A DNA stretch of 44,047 nt, from NCBI GenBank assembly GCA_016936235.1, contig JAFGPK010000090.1, positions 1 through 44,047 of the forward strand. Direction: 5' to 3'. The stretch's first letter is position 1, and each line of letters begins with the position of its first letter. The notes beneath the pieces are model-generated. The model saw nothing but the letters and a program-made list of their open reading frames with translations, was not told the origin of the DNA and did no database searches. Of this stretch, positions 16,891 through 26,400 are shown one piece after another. The position numbers and the translations under genes were made by a program. Source of the stretch: Candidatus Fermentibacteraceae bacterium (GTDB lineage Bacteria; Fermentibacterota; Fermentibacteria; Fermentibacterales; JCC-6).

Positions 16891-16908
16891 GATGCATGGA
16901 GGTGCATC
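16891..16908 (+). promoter_or_regulatory. Hairpin holding the Shine-Dalgarno in its loop
   Basis: GATGCA (16891-16896), TGGAGG (16897-16902), TGCATC (16903-16908), immediately before the ATG at 16909. The ribosome-binding GGAGG sits in the 6-base loop and the stem runs up to the start codon, so folding could affect initiation. Confidence 0.4.
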
Positions 16909-17835
16909 ATGAAGTTTTTCCCCGTTCCCGCGGTCCTCGTCCTCCTTCTGGCAGCGGTATCCGCCCGTGGAGGCTCTCTTCCCTTCTCCCGGCCGGGTCT
17001 TATGGACATACCCACCGCCTCCGTCCTTCATCACACCGAGATCGTCATCGGAGGCTCCTTCACGGCTTACAGCTACGAGACAGCCGACAGCGTATCCGAG
17101 AGCGACTTCGCCATGGCCGGCCACCTGGATATAGGGCTGTTCAACAGAGGCCAGCTGGGAATAACCTGGCTGGGTGCCGCCGGTCTCTCGGGGAACGCCA
17201 GGATCCTTCTTTTCAGGGAACGCATCAACACCCCCGCCATCGCGATCGGATGCCAGAACATCACCGGCGAGGAGGATTACGAGTTCTTCCGCGACGCTGA
17301 CGACAGCCTCTACCACTACGAGGAAGCGCAGAACTTCTCCGCCTATGCAGTAATGACGAAGAGTCTCGATTATTTCTCGGGCATGCCGGTATGCCTCCAT
17401 CTCGGCTACGGTATCGGGAGGTTCCGCCAGGGTGAGCACTCGATCTCGGACGGGAGGATGTCGAACCCGTTCCGGGGACTCTTCGCAGCGCTGGATTACC
17501 ATCCGGTCCCCGAGCTCTCGATAATGCTGGAGTGGGACGGCAGGGATGCGAATCTGGGGGCGGAGTACGACCTGAACTCCAATGTGAGGTTCATGTGTGG
17601 ATTGTCGGAATTCGAGCAGCTCTTCGTAAGCGAGAGGGACAGGACTGACGTGATGCACAACGCCAAGTTCAGCCTGGGCGTGGAGTTCACCTTCGGGCCG
17701 TTCCTCAACCGCACCACTCTCCAGCCCTACGAGCAGCTCAGCGAGGATTACAACCGTGAGCTGCTGGAAGCGCTGGAAGCGATAAGGTCCAACGCCAAGC
17801 AGGAGATAGAGGAGCTGGAGCGGAAGCTCCACTGA
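16909..17835 (+). CDS. Predicted outer-membrane barrel protein with C-terminal coiled coil (YjbH-like start)
   Basis: 308 residues. Signal peptide MKFFPVPAVLVLLLAAVSARG is followed by SLPFSRPGLMDIPTASVLHHTEIVIGGSF; 'GL-(x)-(x)-PTA' openings occur in YjbH-type barrels. Alternating strands continue to about residue 265 (VEFTFGPFLNRTTL), after which a charged helix (ELLEALEAIRSNAKQEIEEL) ends the protein, so it does not end on a barrel strand. GGAGGTG lies four bases before the ATG. It may be transcribed with the LolA-like operon, 66 bases upstream, but two hairpins separate them. Function unknown. Confidence 0.65.
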   Translation: MKFFPVPAVLVLLLAAVSARGGSLPFSRPGLMDIPTASVLHHTEIVIGGSFTAYSYETADSVSESDFAMAGHLDIGLFNRGQLGITWLGAAGLSGNARILLFRERINTPAIAIGCQNITGEEDYEFFRDADDSLYHYEEAQNFSAYAVMTKSLDYFSGMPVCLHLGYGIGRFRQGEHSISDGRMSNPFRGLFAALDYHPVPELSIMLEWDGRDANLGAEYDLNSNVRFMCGLSEFEQLFVSERDRTDVMHNAKFSLGVEFTFGPFLNRTTLQPYEQLSEDYNRELLEALEAIRSNAKQEIEELERKLH

Positions 17836-17858
17836 CCCTCTTGTATCGCAGGACGCCG

Positions 17859-19004
17859 TCAGCCGGTCAGGTGAAGCTCCCGGAACATGAATCGTACTCC
17901 CCTGTTCTCCAGCTGGTCCATCACGAAGCCGTAGCAGTCCTCGTCCCTGCCCACGTCCTCGGGGGGATGTACGCCTGTTTCCGTCCACATCCCTTTCGCC
18001 ATCATCCTCACACCTGCGGTGCAGGTGTAACCCGTAGTCCTGGCCATGGATGTGGTCATGCTCCCGGGATCGTACCTGTCGAGCAGGTCCCAGGTCCTCG
18101 TGACCTTTTCGCCGCCGGTGACGGTGCCGGACACCTCGATCCTCATCACCGTCAGGTCCCTGTCCCCGGGTTTCTGCTTCCATGCGCTGAATAGCAGCCT
18201 GGAAGCCAGCTCCAGCGGGACCACTTCGCCCGAGGAGAGTCGAACCGGCTCAGTTCCCAGAAAACCGGTATCCAGCAGCAGGTTCACCCTGTCAACGTAT
18301 CCGGGATAGCGCAGGGTCTTCTCCACCATCAGCGGTATCTGCTTCACTCGAAGCAGTGTCCGAAGGCCGTCGGTAAGGAAAGCTTCGAGGGTCCCGACTC
18401 CGGGGAGATACACCAGCTCCCTTTCAGTGAGGGGTGGAAGCGTGACCACTTCCCCTCCCCTGACGAACCTGGCGGGACGCGTGTACTCCTCCAGGACGTC
18501 CGAGGGCGAGAACGGGGCCTGGTATTCCCAGGGAAGCCGCCTCTCTTCCGGAAGACCGCCCACCATGCATGTGAACTCGTCTATCTTCGCGAATGTCTCC
18601 AGGCAGCGGCCGCAGACAAGGTTGCTGCATCCCGGGGCTATGCCGAAATCCACCAGGCAGCGGACTCCTCTCTCACGGGCCAGTCGGTCGAGAAGCAGCG
18701 CGTCCTCGGGGAAGAACGAGATGTCAACGATATCCTTCCCGGCTTCGATCACCCGCCTGACGGTCTCGAATCCCATGAACCCCGGAGCCGCCCCCACTGC
18801 CATGTCCGCGCCTTCCAGCGCGGAGGCCAGTCCTTCATCCCCGGACAGGTCGGCTTGAACTGTTTCGATGCCCTCATCACCTTCAAATGTGTCCAGTATC
18901 TCGCGGGAGATGTCGCTGAGCCTCACCCGGAACTCACCCTTTGACGCCAGGTCCCTGGCTATGGCACTTCCCACGAGCCCTCCGCCCAGAACTGCAACTT
19001 TCAT
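17859..19004 (-). CDS. Saccharopine dehydrogenase-like NAD(P)-dependent oxidoreductase
   Basis: 381 residues. N-terminal Rossmann fold (MKVAVLGGGLVGSAIARDL, Gly-rich nucleotide loop) followed by the saccharopine dehydrogenase/lysine dehydrogenase C-terminal fold (VDFGIAPGCSNLVCGRCLE, GGLPEERRLPWEYQAPFSPSDVLEEYTRPA). Members act on lysine or related amino acids (saccharopine or lysine 6-dehydrogenase) or on carboxynorspermidine; the exact substrate cannot be read here. It lies 40 bases downstream of the GIY-YIG gene on the same strand and converges with the barrel gene on the plus strand, 23 bases away. Confidence 0.85.
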   Translation of the reverse strand: MKVAVLGGGLVGSAIARDLASKGEFRVRLSDISREILDTFEGDEGIETVQADLSGDEGLASALEGADMAVGAAPGFMGFETVRRVIEAGKDIVDISFFPEDALLLDRLARERGVRCLVDFGIAPGCSNLVCGRCLETFAKIDEFTCMVGGLPEERRLPWEYQAPFSPSDVLEEYTRPARFVRGGEVVTLPPLTERELVYLPGVGTLEAFLTDGLRTLLRVKQIPLMVEKTLRYPGYVDRVNLLLDTGFLGTEPVRLSSGEVVPLELASRLLFSAWKQKPGDRDLTVMRIEVSGTVTGGEKVTRTWDLLDRYDPGSMTTSMARTTGYTCTAGVRMMAKGMWTETGVHPPEDVGRDEDCYGFVMDQLENRGVRFMFRELHLTG

Positions 19005-19044
19005 TCCTCACACCCTTTCCTCTGTCCGCATGTTCCAGTCTTCT

Positions 19045-20730
19045 TCAGATGCTAAGGTACAGGGAGTTCATCCTCTCCAGGTCCAGGCATCCCCCCCCGG
19101 GAACGTGAACGGCCTCCAGGCTTCCGTCAGCGGTCACTCTCCTGACCTCCGAGTCGAGGACCCTGAGCATGTCGTACACACCGCCTGATATCAGCCCCTG
19201 TCTTTCGGTCCTTGTGAGGCGTGCCGCAGCGGGCACCGGTTCCCCGTGGCGCCACCGGGCTTCCTTCATTCCCCCGGCTTCCAGGGAAACTACTCTCTCC
19301 CCACCCCCCGCCGCCGGTCTCCACAGAATCACGGACCATCCCAGCAGGCAGAACCAGGCCCCCCTTCTCAGGTCCCTGGCTCCCGACGCGAGAACCCATG
19401 ACAGGTGGTCGGCCACTCCCTGCCCGTCCATGCCCTTCCCGGGTTCCCCGATTCCTTCAGCATCACCTTCCGAGACATCCTCCGACTCACCTTCATGTCC
19501 CGACAGCCAGAAATCCTTCCCCGTTGCGAGGAGCTCCGAGGCGGTCAGTCCGGGGACAGGCGTCACCCGGCGCCTGAAACGTTCGAAACCCTCCTCCAGC
19601 GCCCCCCGGGAAAGGGGAAGGTAGTCGAGGCCCAGCCTCGAAGCCGGAACGACACCCCCGGAATTGAGTGCTTCGAGGAGTTCCCCGAGAATCAGAGCCG
19701 TGGAGCACGAGGGTACAGGACCCCACGCAGGCCCCTCCCCGGGACCTTCCATTTCCTGCCGCAGGTCCGGAGAGAGGAAGGACACCCCCGCGCCCCTCTC
19801 CCTCAGGGCCACGTTATAGGGGGGATCGTACTCCCTTATCATCCTGAACTCAAGCATCGCCGCCTCGAGAGGGGTTTCACATACATCCACCCGGAGACCA
19901 TGGACCTGAGAGACGAGTTCAAGTGTTCTCTCCGATCCCCTCCTCCTTGTGAAATAGCTGTTGACCCTGCTCCTCAGCGATGTGGCCTTCCCGGCGTAGA
20001 GAACCGCACCATCCCCGGACAGGAAGCGGTAGACGCCGGGGGAGTCCGGCAGAGAAAGCCTGACATCCCTGGGAAGGGGATATCTGAACCCGCCCTCGGA
20101 CTCAGGGACGGGAAGGGAGAGGAACTCCTCCAGCTGCGTGACGGTAGTTATCCCGATATCCTCCAGGTCCCTCAGCATGTTCTTCCATATCCTGACAGTG
20201 GCCAGGACATGCAGACCCGCTCTCCTCTTCTCCCCCATGGTGAAACCCATGAAGCCCGCCAGGGCCCTGATGCCCTTCCTGGGAACCCCCGGATAGAGCC
20301 TCCTTGCGATCTCCCTCGTGCAGATGAAACAGGGAAGAACCGCCTCGCCCGGAATCCCTTCGATCAGGTAGCCTATCCACCTCTCCTCGAAGGAAGCGAA
20401 ATGCGCCACCGGCAGTGTTCCCTGAAGGACCGGCATTATCAGCCTGGCCAGCTCGGCCGGCGCGATGCAGCCGTGGAGCATCTCGTCCGTAATGCCCGTG
20501 ATCCTTGATACCCTGGGTGGAACGGTCTCACCCGGCGGCAGGGCGACCATGAACGAATGGACCTCTGCATCACGATGGAGCTGCGGCGGATGGATCACGG
20601 TCCATGCCAGTTCCAGCAGCCTGCCCCTGCCGGGGGAAGCCCCCGTGGTCTGGCAGTCAAAGACCGATACCGCCAGACTGTTCAGTCTTTCTTCCAGGGG
20701 ACCTCCATTACCCGATGGTGGAGAGAGCAT
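19045..20730 (-). CDS. Degenerate DnaQ-like exonuclease domain fused to a UvrC-type GIY-YIG nuclease
   Basis: 561 residues from ATG 20730. Residues ~18-190 match the DEDDh exonuclease fold (VFDCQTTG, RITGITDEML, VAHFASFEERWIG, ALAGFMGF), but the catalytic set is altered: D25 remains, E becomes Q27, the second D becomes E115, and the H...D pair becomes R169...H174. Residues ~226-306 are a UvrC-like GIY-YIG domain with its key residues in place (PGVYRFL, VLYAGKATSLRSRV, E294, PPYN306). The rest (~250 residues) is unassigned. Exonuclease/GIY-YIG fusions are known in actinobacterial UvrC-like proteins. GGGGAGG sits only one base before ATG 20730; a GTG at 20778 is possible but lacks a ribosome site. 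DNA repair role inferred. Confidence 0.82.
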   Translation of the reverse strand: MLSPPSGNGGPLEERLNSLAVSVFDCQTTGASPGRGRLLELAWTVIHPPQLHRDAEVHSFMVALPPGETVPPRVSRITGITDEMLHGCIAPAELARLIMPVLQGTLPVAHFASFEERWIGYLIEGIPGEAVLPCFICTREIARRLYPGVPRKGIRALAGFMGFTMGEKRRAGLHVLATVRIWKNMLRDLEDIGITTVTQLEEFLSLPVPESEGGFRYPLPRDVRLSLPDSPGVYRFLSGDGAVLYAGKATSLRSRVNSYFTRRRGSERTLELVSQVHGLRVDVCETPLEAAMLEFRMIREYDPPYNVALRERGAGVSFLSPDLRQEMEGPGEGPAWGPVPSCSTALILGELLEALNSGGVVPASRLGLDYLPLSRGALEEGFERFRRRVTPVPGLTASELLATGKDFWLSGHEGESEDVSEGDAEGIGEPGKGMDGQGVADHLSWVLASGARDLRRGAWFCLLGWSVILWRPAAGGGERVVSLEAGGMKEARWRHGEPVPAAARLTRTERQGLISGGVYDMLRVLDSEVRRVTADGSLEAVHVPGGGCLDLERMNSLYLSI

Positions 20731-20738
20731 GCCTCCCC

Positions 20739-21236
20739 TCAGGATTCCGGCTCCCGCGCGAAGAACTCGGAAGCCCACTGGAAATCACAGCCGGCGTTCT
20801 CCGCGGCGGCCCTGTCCGCCTCCCTGTCACCCACGAACAGCACCTCGCCGGGTTCAACACCGTACAGGTCGATCAGCCTGTTCAGCATCTCCGGGTCCGG
20901 CTTCCTGCAGCTGCAGCCGCTGCGAGGATGGTGGGGGCATATCTCTACCGTGCCGGGGGCGGGGGAAAAACCGAAGGCGTCACGGAATGTCTTCTCAAGA
21001 AGTTCCTCGGCTGTCTCCAGTGAGAAGTACCCGACCCCCACACCGCCCTGGTTGCTGGCTATCCCGTAACCGATTCCGTCTTCATCGCCCGGGTGGGCCC
21101 AGTCGATCTCAGACAGTTTCTCGACAACGCCAGGGTAGAGTTCCCACTCGCCGTCCCGGTTGGGGCACGGCTGGCCTTCAACCGTACAGAATCTTAGGGT
21201 CCCATCAGCGTCGAATATTATCAGCCGGTAATCCAT
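20739..21236 (-). CDS. HAD-IIIA phosphatase, GmhB-like
   Basis: 165 residues. DxD nucleophile motif FDADGT (D9, D11), a SNQGG motif II, the zinc-binding cluster CPHHPRSGCSCRKP and the late acidic motif FVGDREADRAAAENAG are those of the histidinol-phosphatase/D-glycero-manno-heptose-1,7-bisphosphate phosphatase group. A role in heptose (LPS or glycan) or histidine biosynthesis is possible; no heptose genes are nearby, so specificity is open. Eight bases separate it from the GIY-YIG gene. Confidence 0.87.
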   Translation of the reverse strand: MDYRLIIFDADGTLRFCTVEGQPCPNRDGEWELYPGVVEKLSEIDWAHPGDEDGIGYGIASNQGGVGVGYFSLETAEELLEKTFRDAFGFSPAPGTVEICPHHPRSGCSCRKPDPEMLNRLIDLYGVEPGEVLFVGDREADRAAAENAGCDFQWASEFFAREPES

Positions 21237-21401
21237 TGATTTCCCCGTCTCCCGTTCCGCACAATGATGTCCGGAGCTTTGAGTCTCGTTGCTCCGGGGA
21301 AGATACTACTCCGGCGTACAGCGGTAAAATACGTTCAAAGACGACCGGAGGAATCCGCAATGAGGAGACGGGAGCGGCATGGCGTGTACGGATTAAATAC
21401 T

Positions 21402-21418
21402 TATACTATCCACAGTAT
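21402..21418 (+). promoter_or_regulatory. Weak -10 candidate and small inverted repeat upstream of the PorV/FadL-like gene
   Basis: TATACT (21402-21407) fits a -10 box and overlaps the inverted repeat ATACT-N6-AGTAT (21403-21418). No convincing -35 is present. The rest of the 21237-21446 gap shows no gene or RNA that I can support. Confidence 0.25.
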
Positions 21419-21446
21419 CCAGTAACAGATGATGTAAGGGGAAGTG

Positions 21447-22529
21447 ATGAAAACAATGATACCGGTTATGCTCCTCGCCCTTCTTCCCGCCGCGTCCCTG
21501 GGTTTCGGATACCTGGATCTGCACGGTCCGGGATCGCCTCTTCCAGGTTTCACGGCACGTTCGATGGCTCTGGGGGGCATGAGGTCCATAGGTCTTGAGG
21601 ACGGCTCCTCGGTACTCACGAATCCCTCCGGGATGTGCAGAGTGCCCGGAACCGTGGTGACTGTCTCCTTCGGCCCCGGCATAGGAAGCGCCATGGTCCT
21701 TGACAGTCTCGGAGAGAGCGAGAACAACTGGCTTTCCCTCTCCACCCTCTTCGCCGGGATCTCCGTTCCCGTCAGCTCCGATCTCAGTGTGGGAGCAGCC
21801 GTGGGGAAGGTGACGGATTTCTCCTACGATTACACCCATTACACCTACGAGTTCGGCACATCGAGCTTTCTCTCCGAGATACGGGACCTGAGAGTCACCG
21901 GTGGCATGTACGAGTCGGTGGGAGGGCTTTCCTACGGCATCACCGACTGGCTCAAAATGGGATTGTCGGCAGGCGTGAGGTTCGGGTCGGCAAACTACGA
22001 TTCCTCGTACACCGATAAGAACAACCCTGACAATGACACTACCCTGACCTGGCAGAGGGATTTCAGCGGTTTCTGCTGGCACGGTGGTCTTGAACTGCCG
22101 TTTGAATCAGCCCTCATCGGTCTTTCATGGGCATCGGAAGATGATGATTACCCTGCCAGGGCTGCGGCTGGAGGACTGCTTTTCACTGACGAGACAAGAC
22201 GCGGCTTCGTCGGAGCGGAGGTGGAGCTGGGAGATCCGGGTGGAAGGAACTCCACGGACATCAGGCTTTTCGGCTCGGCATTCCTCTACGAGACCTTCGA
22301 GATGATAGGCTCCCTTAGTTTCGGCTCCCCGAACTACGAGAACGTTGAGACCGGCACTACGCTGGGACTCTCTCTCGGTGCGGGTGTGCATCTTGGAAGG
22401 GTGGAAATCGATGCGGGCTTCTCCTGGGCTTCTCTGGGAAGGGACTCGCTGGCCCTTGCACCCGGCAAGCCCGATGAGCTGAAGGATTCCCAGGTACTCA
22501 TGTCCTTCGGATTCACCTGGAGGCCCTGA
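21447..22529 (+). CDS. PorV/FadL-like (OMPP1 type) outer-membrane protein
   Basis: 360 residues. Signal peptide MKTMIPVMLLALLPAASLG, then GFTARSMALGGMRSIGLEDGSSVLTNPSGM, the 'ALGGA...D-A-NPAGL' opening shared by FadL/TodX (OMPP1) and PorV/PorQ proteins. The remainder is alternating beta strands. FadL proteins import hydrophobic molecules and PorV shuttles type IX substrates; sequence alone does not choose. Start ATG 21447 has AGGGGA about five bases upstream; GTG 21444 is adjacent and also possible. Likely monocistronic. Confidence 0.78.
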   Translation: MKTMIPVMLLALLPAASLGFGYLDLHGPGSPLPGFTARSMALGGMRSIGLEDGSSVLTNPSGMCRVPGTVVTVSFGPGIGSAMVLDSLGESENNWLSLSTLFAGISVPVSSDLSVGAAVGKVTDFSYDYTHYTYEFGTSSFLSEIRDLRVTGGMYESVGGLSYGITDWLKMGLSAGVRFGSANYDSSYTDKNNPDNDTTLTWQRDFSGFCWHGGLELPFESALIGLSWASEDDDYPARAAAGGLLFTDETRRGFVGAEVELGDPGGRNSTDIRLFGSAFLYETFEMIGSLSFGSPNYENVETGTTLGLSLGAGVHLGRVEIDAGFSWASLGRDSLALAPGKPDELKDSQVLMSFGFTWRP

Positions 22530-22608
22530 CCGCGGAACATCACCGCCATTTCAAAGGACACCTGGCAGGCTCCGGGGCTGACGGGATCATGATCAAAGGA
22601 GGACGGCA

Positions 22609-23415
22609 GTGGAGAACATCTGGGTACAGGTAAAGGAACTAGTCGCCATGTACGGTCTCAACATCCTGGCCGCCGCAGCCATCCTGGTGGTGGGGAAACT
22701 CGCGGCTTCCGGAGTCCGCAGGCTGCTGCGGAAGATAATGAGGAAGAAGCAGATGGACCCGACGCTCATCGGGTTCATCGGCAGCATCTTCTACGCGGGT
22801 ATACTGGCCTTCGTCATCATCGCAGCGCTGTCCAAGCTGGGGATACAGACGGCTTCCTTCGTGGCGGTACTTGGTGCTGCGGGACTTGCCGTTGGCCTTG
22901 CCCTGCAGGGCTCCCTCTCCAACTTCGCTTCCGGGGTGCTCATGATCATCTTCAAACCCTTCAAGGGCGGTGATTATGTAGATGCCGGCGGGGCGACGGG
23001 CTTCATAGACGAGATAAGCATCTTCACGACCACTATCCGAACACTGGACAACAAGAAGGTCATAGTCCCCAACTCCAGGATAATGGGGGACATCATCACG
23101 AACTACACGGCCAGGGAGACCAGGAGGGTGGACCTGACGGCCGGTGTCAGCTATCACGATGACATCGACAAGGTGAAGGGTATCCTGATCAGGATACTCG
23201 AGGAGGATGACAGGATCCTGGATGAACCGGCCCCCTTCGTGGGACTGTCCGAGATGGCCGAGAGCAGCGTCAATTTCACCGTGAGGGGCTGGGTGAGGAC
23301 CGGGGATTACTGGGACGTCTACTTCGACACGAACGAGAAGATCAAGAAGACCTTCGATTCCGAGGGGATCACCATCCCGTTCCCGCAGAGGGACGTTCAT
23401 ATGTACCGGGAATAG
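22609..23415 (+). CDS. mscS: Small-conductance mechanosensitive channel MscS
   Basis: 268 residues, the length of the minimal E. coli-type MscS. Three N-terminal transmembrane helices end in the glycine/alanine-rich pore helix VLGAAGLAVGLALQGSLSNFASG, followed by the cytosolic beta domain (GDYVDAGGATGFIDEISIFTTTIRTLDNKKVIVPN) and the alpha/beta vestibule. It releases solutes on hypo-osmotic shock. GTG start with AAAGGAGG six bases upstream. Arginine codons here are AGG 11 of 15 and isoleucine ATA 8 of 29 (hand count). Confidence 0.95.
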   Translation: MENIWVQVKELVAMYGLNILAAAAILVVGKLAASGVRRLLRKIMRKKQMDPTLIGFIGSIFYAGILAFVIIAALSKLGIQTASFVAVLGAAGLAVGLALQGSLSNFASGVLMIIFKPFKGGDYVDAGGATGFIDEISIFTTTIRTLDNKKVIVPNSRIMGDIITNYTARETRRVDLTAGVSYHDDIDKVKGILIRILEEDDRILDEPAPFVGLSEMAESSVNFTVRGWVRTGDYWDVYFDTNEKIKKTFDSEGITIPFPQRDVHMYRE

Positions 23416-23442
23416 CCGGACAGGTCGCCTTCAGGCTCCCTC

Positions 23443-26400
23443 TTACCTTTTCTTCCACCTGTCCAGTCTTACGTAAAGGCAGGGCAGCACTATCAGGGTG
23501 AGCGCCGTGGCCACAGCAAGACCTCCCGCCACGGTGCGGGCCATCGGAGCCCACAGCACGGAACTCTCGGTGGCGCCCGCCGCCAGGGGCATGAGGGCCA
23601 GTATTGTGGTTATCGCCGTCATGAGTATGGGTCTCATCCTCTTCCTGCCGGCTTCCACTACGGCGTCCACACTGGACATCCCATGCTGCCGTCTCAGCTG
23701 GTTCGCGTAATCGATGAACACAATTCCGTTGTTCACGACTATCCCCCCCAGCATCAGCAGTCCCACAAGGGCCGTGAGACCCATGGTGGTTCCGGTGAGG
23801 AGAAGGGTCCAGATCACGCCTATGAGTGCGAGAGGCACTTCCACTATGATGATGAACGGCTCCAGGAGTGACTCGAACTGGGAGGCCATCACCATGTAGA
23901 CCAGTATCAGGGAGACGACTATGGCCAGTCCCATGCTGATGAAGGCCTCGCCCCGGTCCTTCACGTCCCCCAGTATCTCCCATCGATGGCCGTTCAGGCT
24001 CAGGGTATCCATCATCGCTTCAACGTCAGATGCCACATCGCCAAGGGCGCGGCCCGAGATCCTGCAGTCCACCTCCACGGTCCTCGTCCTGTCCCTCCGG
24101 TCTATTTTCTCGGGAACGAGTACGCTTCGGAAGGAGCCCCAGGCGTCAAGGGGCATTCCGTACGCCGTGAGTCCCGCTACCGCCTCCCGGCTGGATCTGA
24201 ACTCGGACGCGTACCTGAGGTTAACGTCATACTCCCTGCTCTCCTCGCTGTAGGTCGACGCATCGAGACCCAGAACGCCAATGGTCAGCTCCATTCCGAT
24301 CCGGGCGGGTGACATGCCCCTGAGAAAAAGGACGCTCTCATCGGGAACGAAGTCCACCTGCATGAGCCGATTCTCCATCGACGAGGTTACGTCAACAGTG
24401 CCCGGTATCCTCCCCATCTCCTGTTTCACCATCTCGCCCATGTTCCTGAGCTGCTCCAGGTCGGTACCGTAGATGACCACGCTGACAGGGTACTCGTTCC
24501 CTATGGGTATCCCGCTGGTGAGGCTGTAGTCTATCCCCGGTGCAAGGTCCAGGACCTCCCTTATCACCTCTTCGTAGTACTCGATGCTCCTGATTCGCCG
24601 GTGCTCCTCGACGAAGTAGAGACTGATCTCGCCGCTCGAGGAGGAGGATGATCCGAATAGCGCTCCCAGACCCTCCCTCTTGCCCACGTCCATGTAGGAG
24701 TGGGCAAGATCGCCCGGCTCGATGACCCGTAGTACCCGATTCTCCACATCCACCATGACGCTGTCGGTGAACGAGAGTCCTGTACCGGGCGCCAGGCTAA
24801 TGTCTATTTCTATGACCCCTTCCTTAGGTTCGGGGAGATAGGTCTTGGGTATCATGCCGAGGAGAAGAAGAGAGCCGACGAACAGCAGAAGCACGGGGAT
24901 GAACACGTACCGGGAATGGCTCGTGAGCCGCCTGACGACCCTCGAATACTTTTCCTCCAGCCGGTCCAGCCATCCCTGTATCCTCCCGGTTGCGGACTTC
25001 GGGGGATGCTGCCGGACGAGCTTCCCGGACCGGGAGGACAGCAGCGGTATCAGGGACTGTGACACGAACAGCGAAATGAACAGGGCGGACGATATGGTGA
25101 GGCTCAGGTCCCTGAATATCTGCCCGGTGATGCCGGGGACGAAGAGCATGGGTATGAAGACCGCGACCGTGGTGAGGGTGGAGGCCGTGACCGCCATGCC
25201 CACCTGGGCGGCGCCGCCCTCAGCGGCCCTGAGCCGGTCGCTTCCCTCCCTTCGCCACCTGTGGATGTTCTCGATGACCACCACCGAGTTATCCACTATC
25301 ATCCCCACGGAGATGCTGAGCCCGGCGAGGGACATGATGTTGAGGTCGATGCCCAGAAGGAACATGGCCGCGAAGGATGCGACGAAGGACAGGGGCATGG
25401 ACAGGCTGACTATTCCCGCGTTCGACAACGATCCAAGGAAGAACGTAAGAACCGCGGCCGCCAGCAGAACGGCCTGCACGGCGGTGATGCCGAGATCCTT
25501 CATTGACCCGGTTATGAACCTCTCCTGGTTGTAGATGATCTCCGTGCTCAGGACGCCGGAGTACTCCTCCGCCAGATCGGTTATCTCGTCTTCCAGCCTT
25601 CCGCAGGTGTTCACCGTGTTGGCGTCCGCCGTCTTCCGGAATATCAGCAGTACTGCGTCGCCCTGGTTCAGGTGCGTCAGCGACGTCTGCTCCTCGTGGC
25701 CGTCCACCACCGCCGCGACCTCGCCCAGACTGACGGGTCTTCCCTCATGGGCACCTATGACCAGTTCCCTGATGCTTTCCAGATCGTCGAAGCCCGACTT
25801 CACGCTCAAGGCCAGCTCAAGGTCTCCGTCCCTGATATCCCCGCCCGGCTGATCGCCCCCTACGGCGGCAAGGGCGGTGTAGACCTGGAAAAGAGATATC
25901 CCCCGCTCACCAAGGAGCGCCGGGTCCACCTCCACGTTGATCTGTCTCACCTGTCCCCCCACGATGTCCACCGAGGAGATGCCCTCCACCCTGCCCAGCC
26001 TCGGCGCGATCTCCTCGTCGACCAGGTTACGAAGCTGCGTGCCGCTCATGATGTCGCTGGTGAATGTGAGCAGGATGAGCGGTTTCATGCTGGACTCCAT
26101 CGCCATGATCACCGGGTCCCCAGCCCCGTCGGGCAGCTGGGCCTTGACCCTGTCCACCGCGTCCCTGATGTCGACCTCTGCCTGGTCTATGTCAGCGCTG
26201 TTCTTGAGCTCCAGGGTGATCATGCTGACGCCGTTCCTGGAAGTGGATATCACCGTCTCGATACCCTCCACACCGCTGACAGCGTCTTCCAGCAGCTCCG
26301 TCACGAGTCCTTCCACCTCGGAAGGCCCGGCTCCGGGTAACACGGTGACTATCGCTATCTGCCCCAGGTCCACTTTGGGGAAGTAGTCTATGCCCAGCCG

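Noticed and set aside
16849-18183. 444-codon minus-strand frame spanning a barrel gene and the saccharopine-like gene
   Set aside because: It crosses two convergent real genes in non-coding frames, has low-complexity charged sequence and no ribosome site.
19045-20730. Housekeeping UvrC or DNA polymerase III epsilon
   Set aside because: No UvrB-binding or RNase H-like endonuclease domain of UvrC is seen, and the exonuclease motifs are degenerate; a UvrC/Cho-like fusion fits better.
19405-21598. Long plus-strand frames opposite the GIY-YIG and HAD genes
   Set aside because: The minus-strand products carry full family motifs; the plus-strand translations are Pro/Arg/Ser-rich without recognisable motifs.
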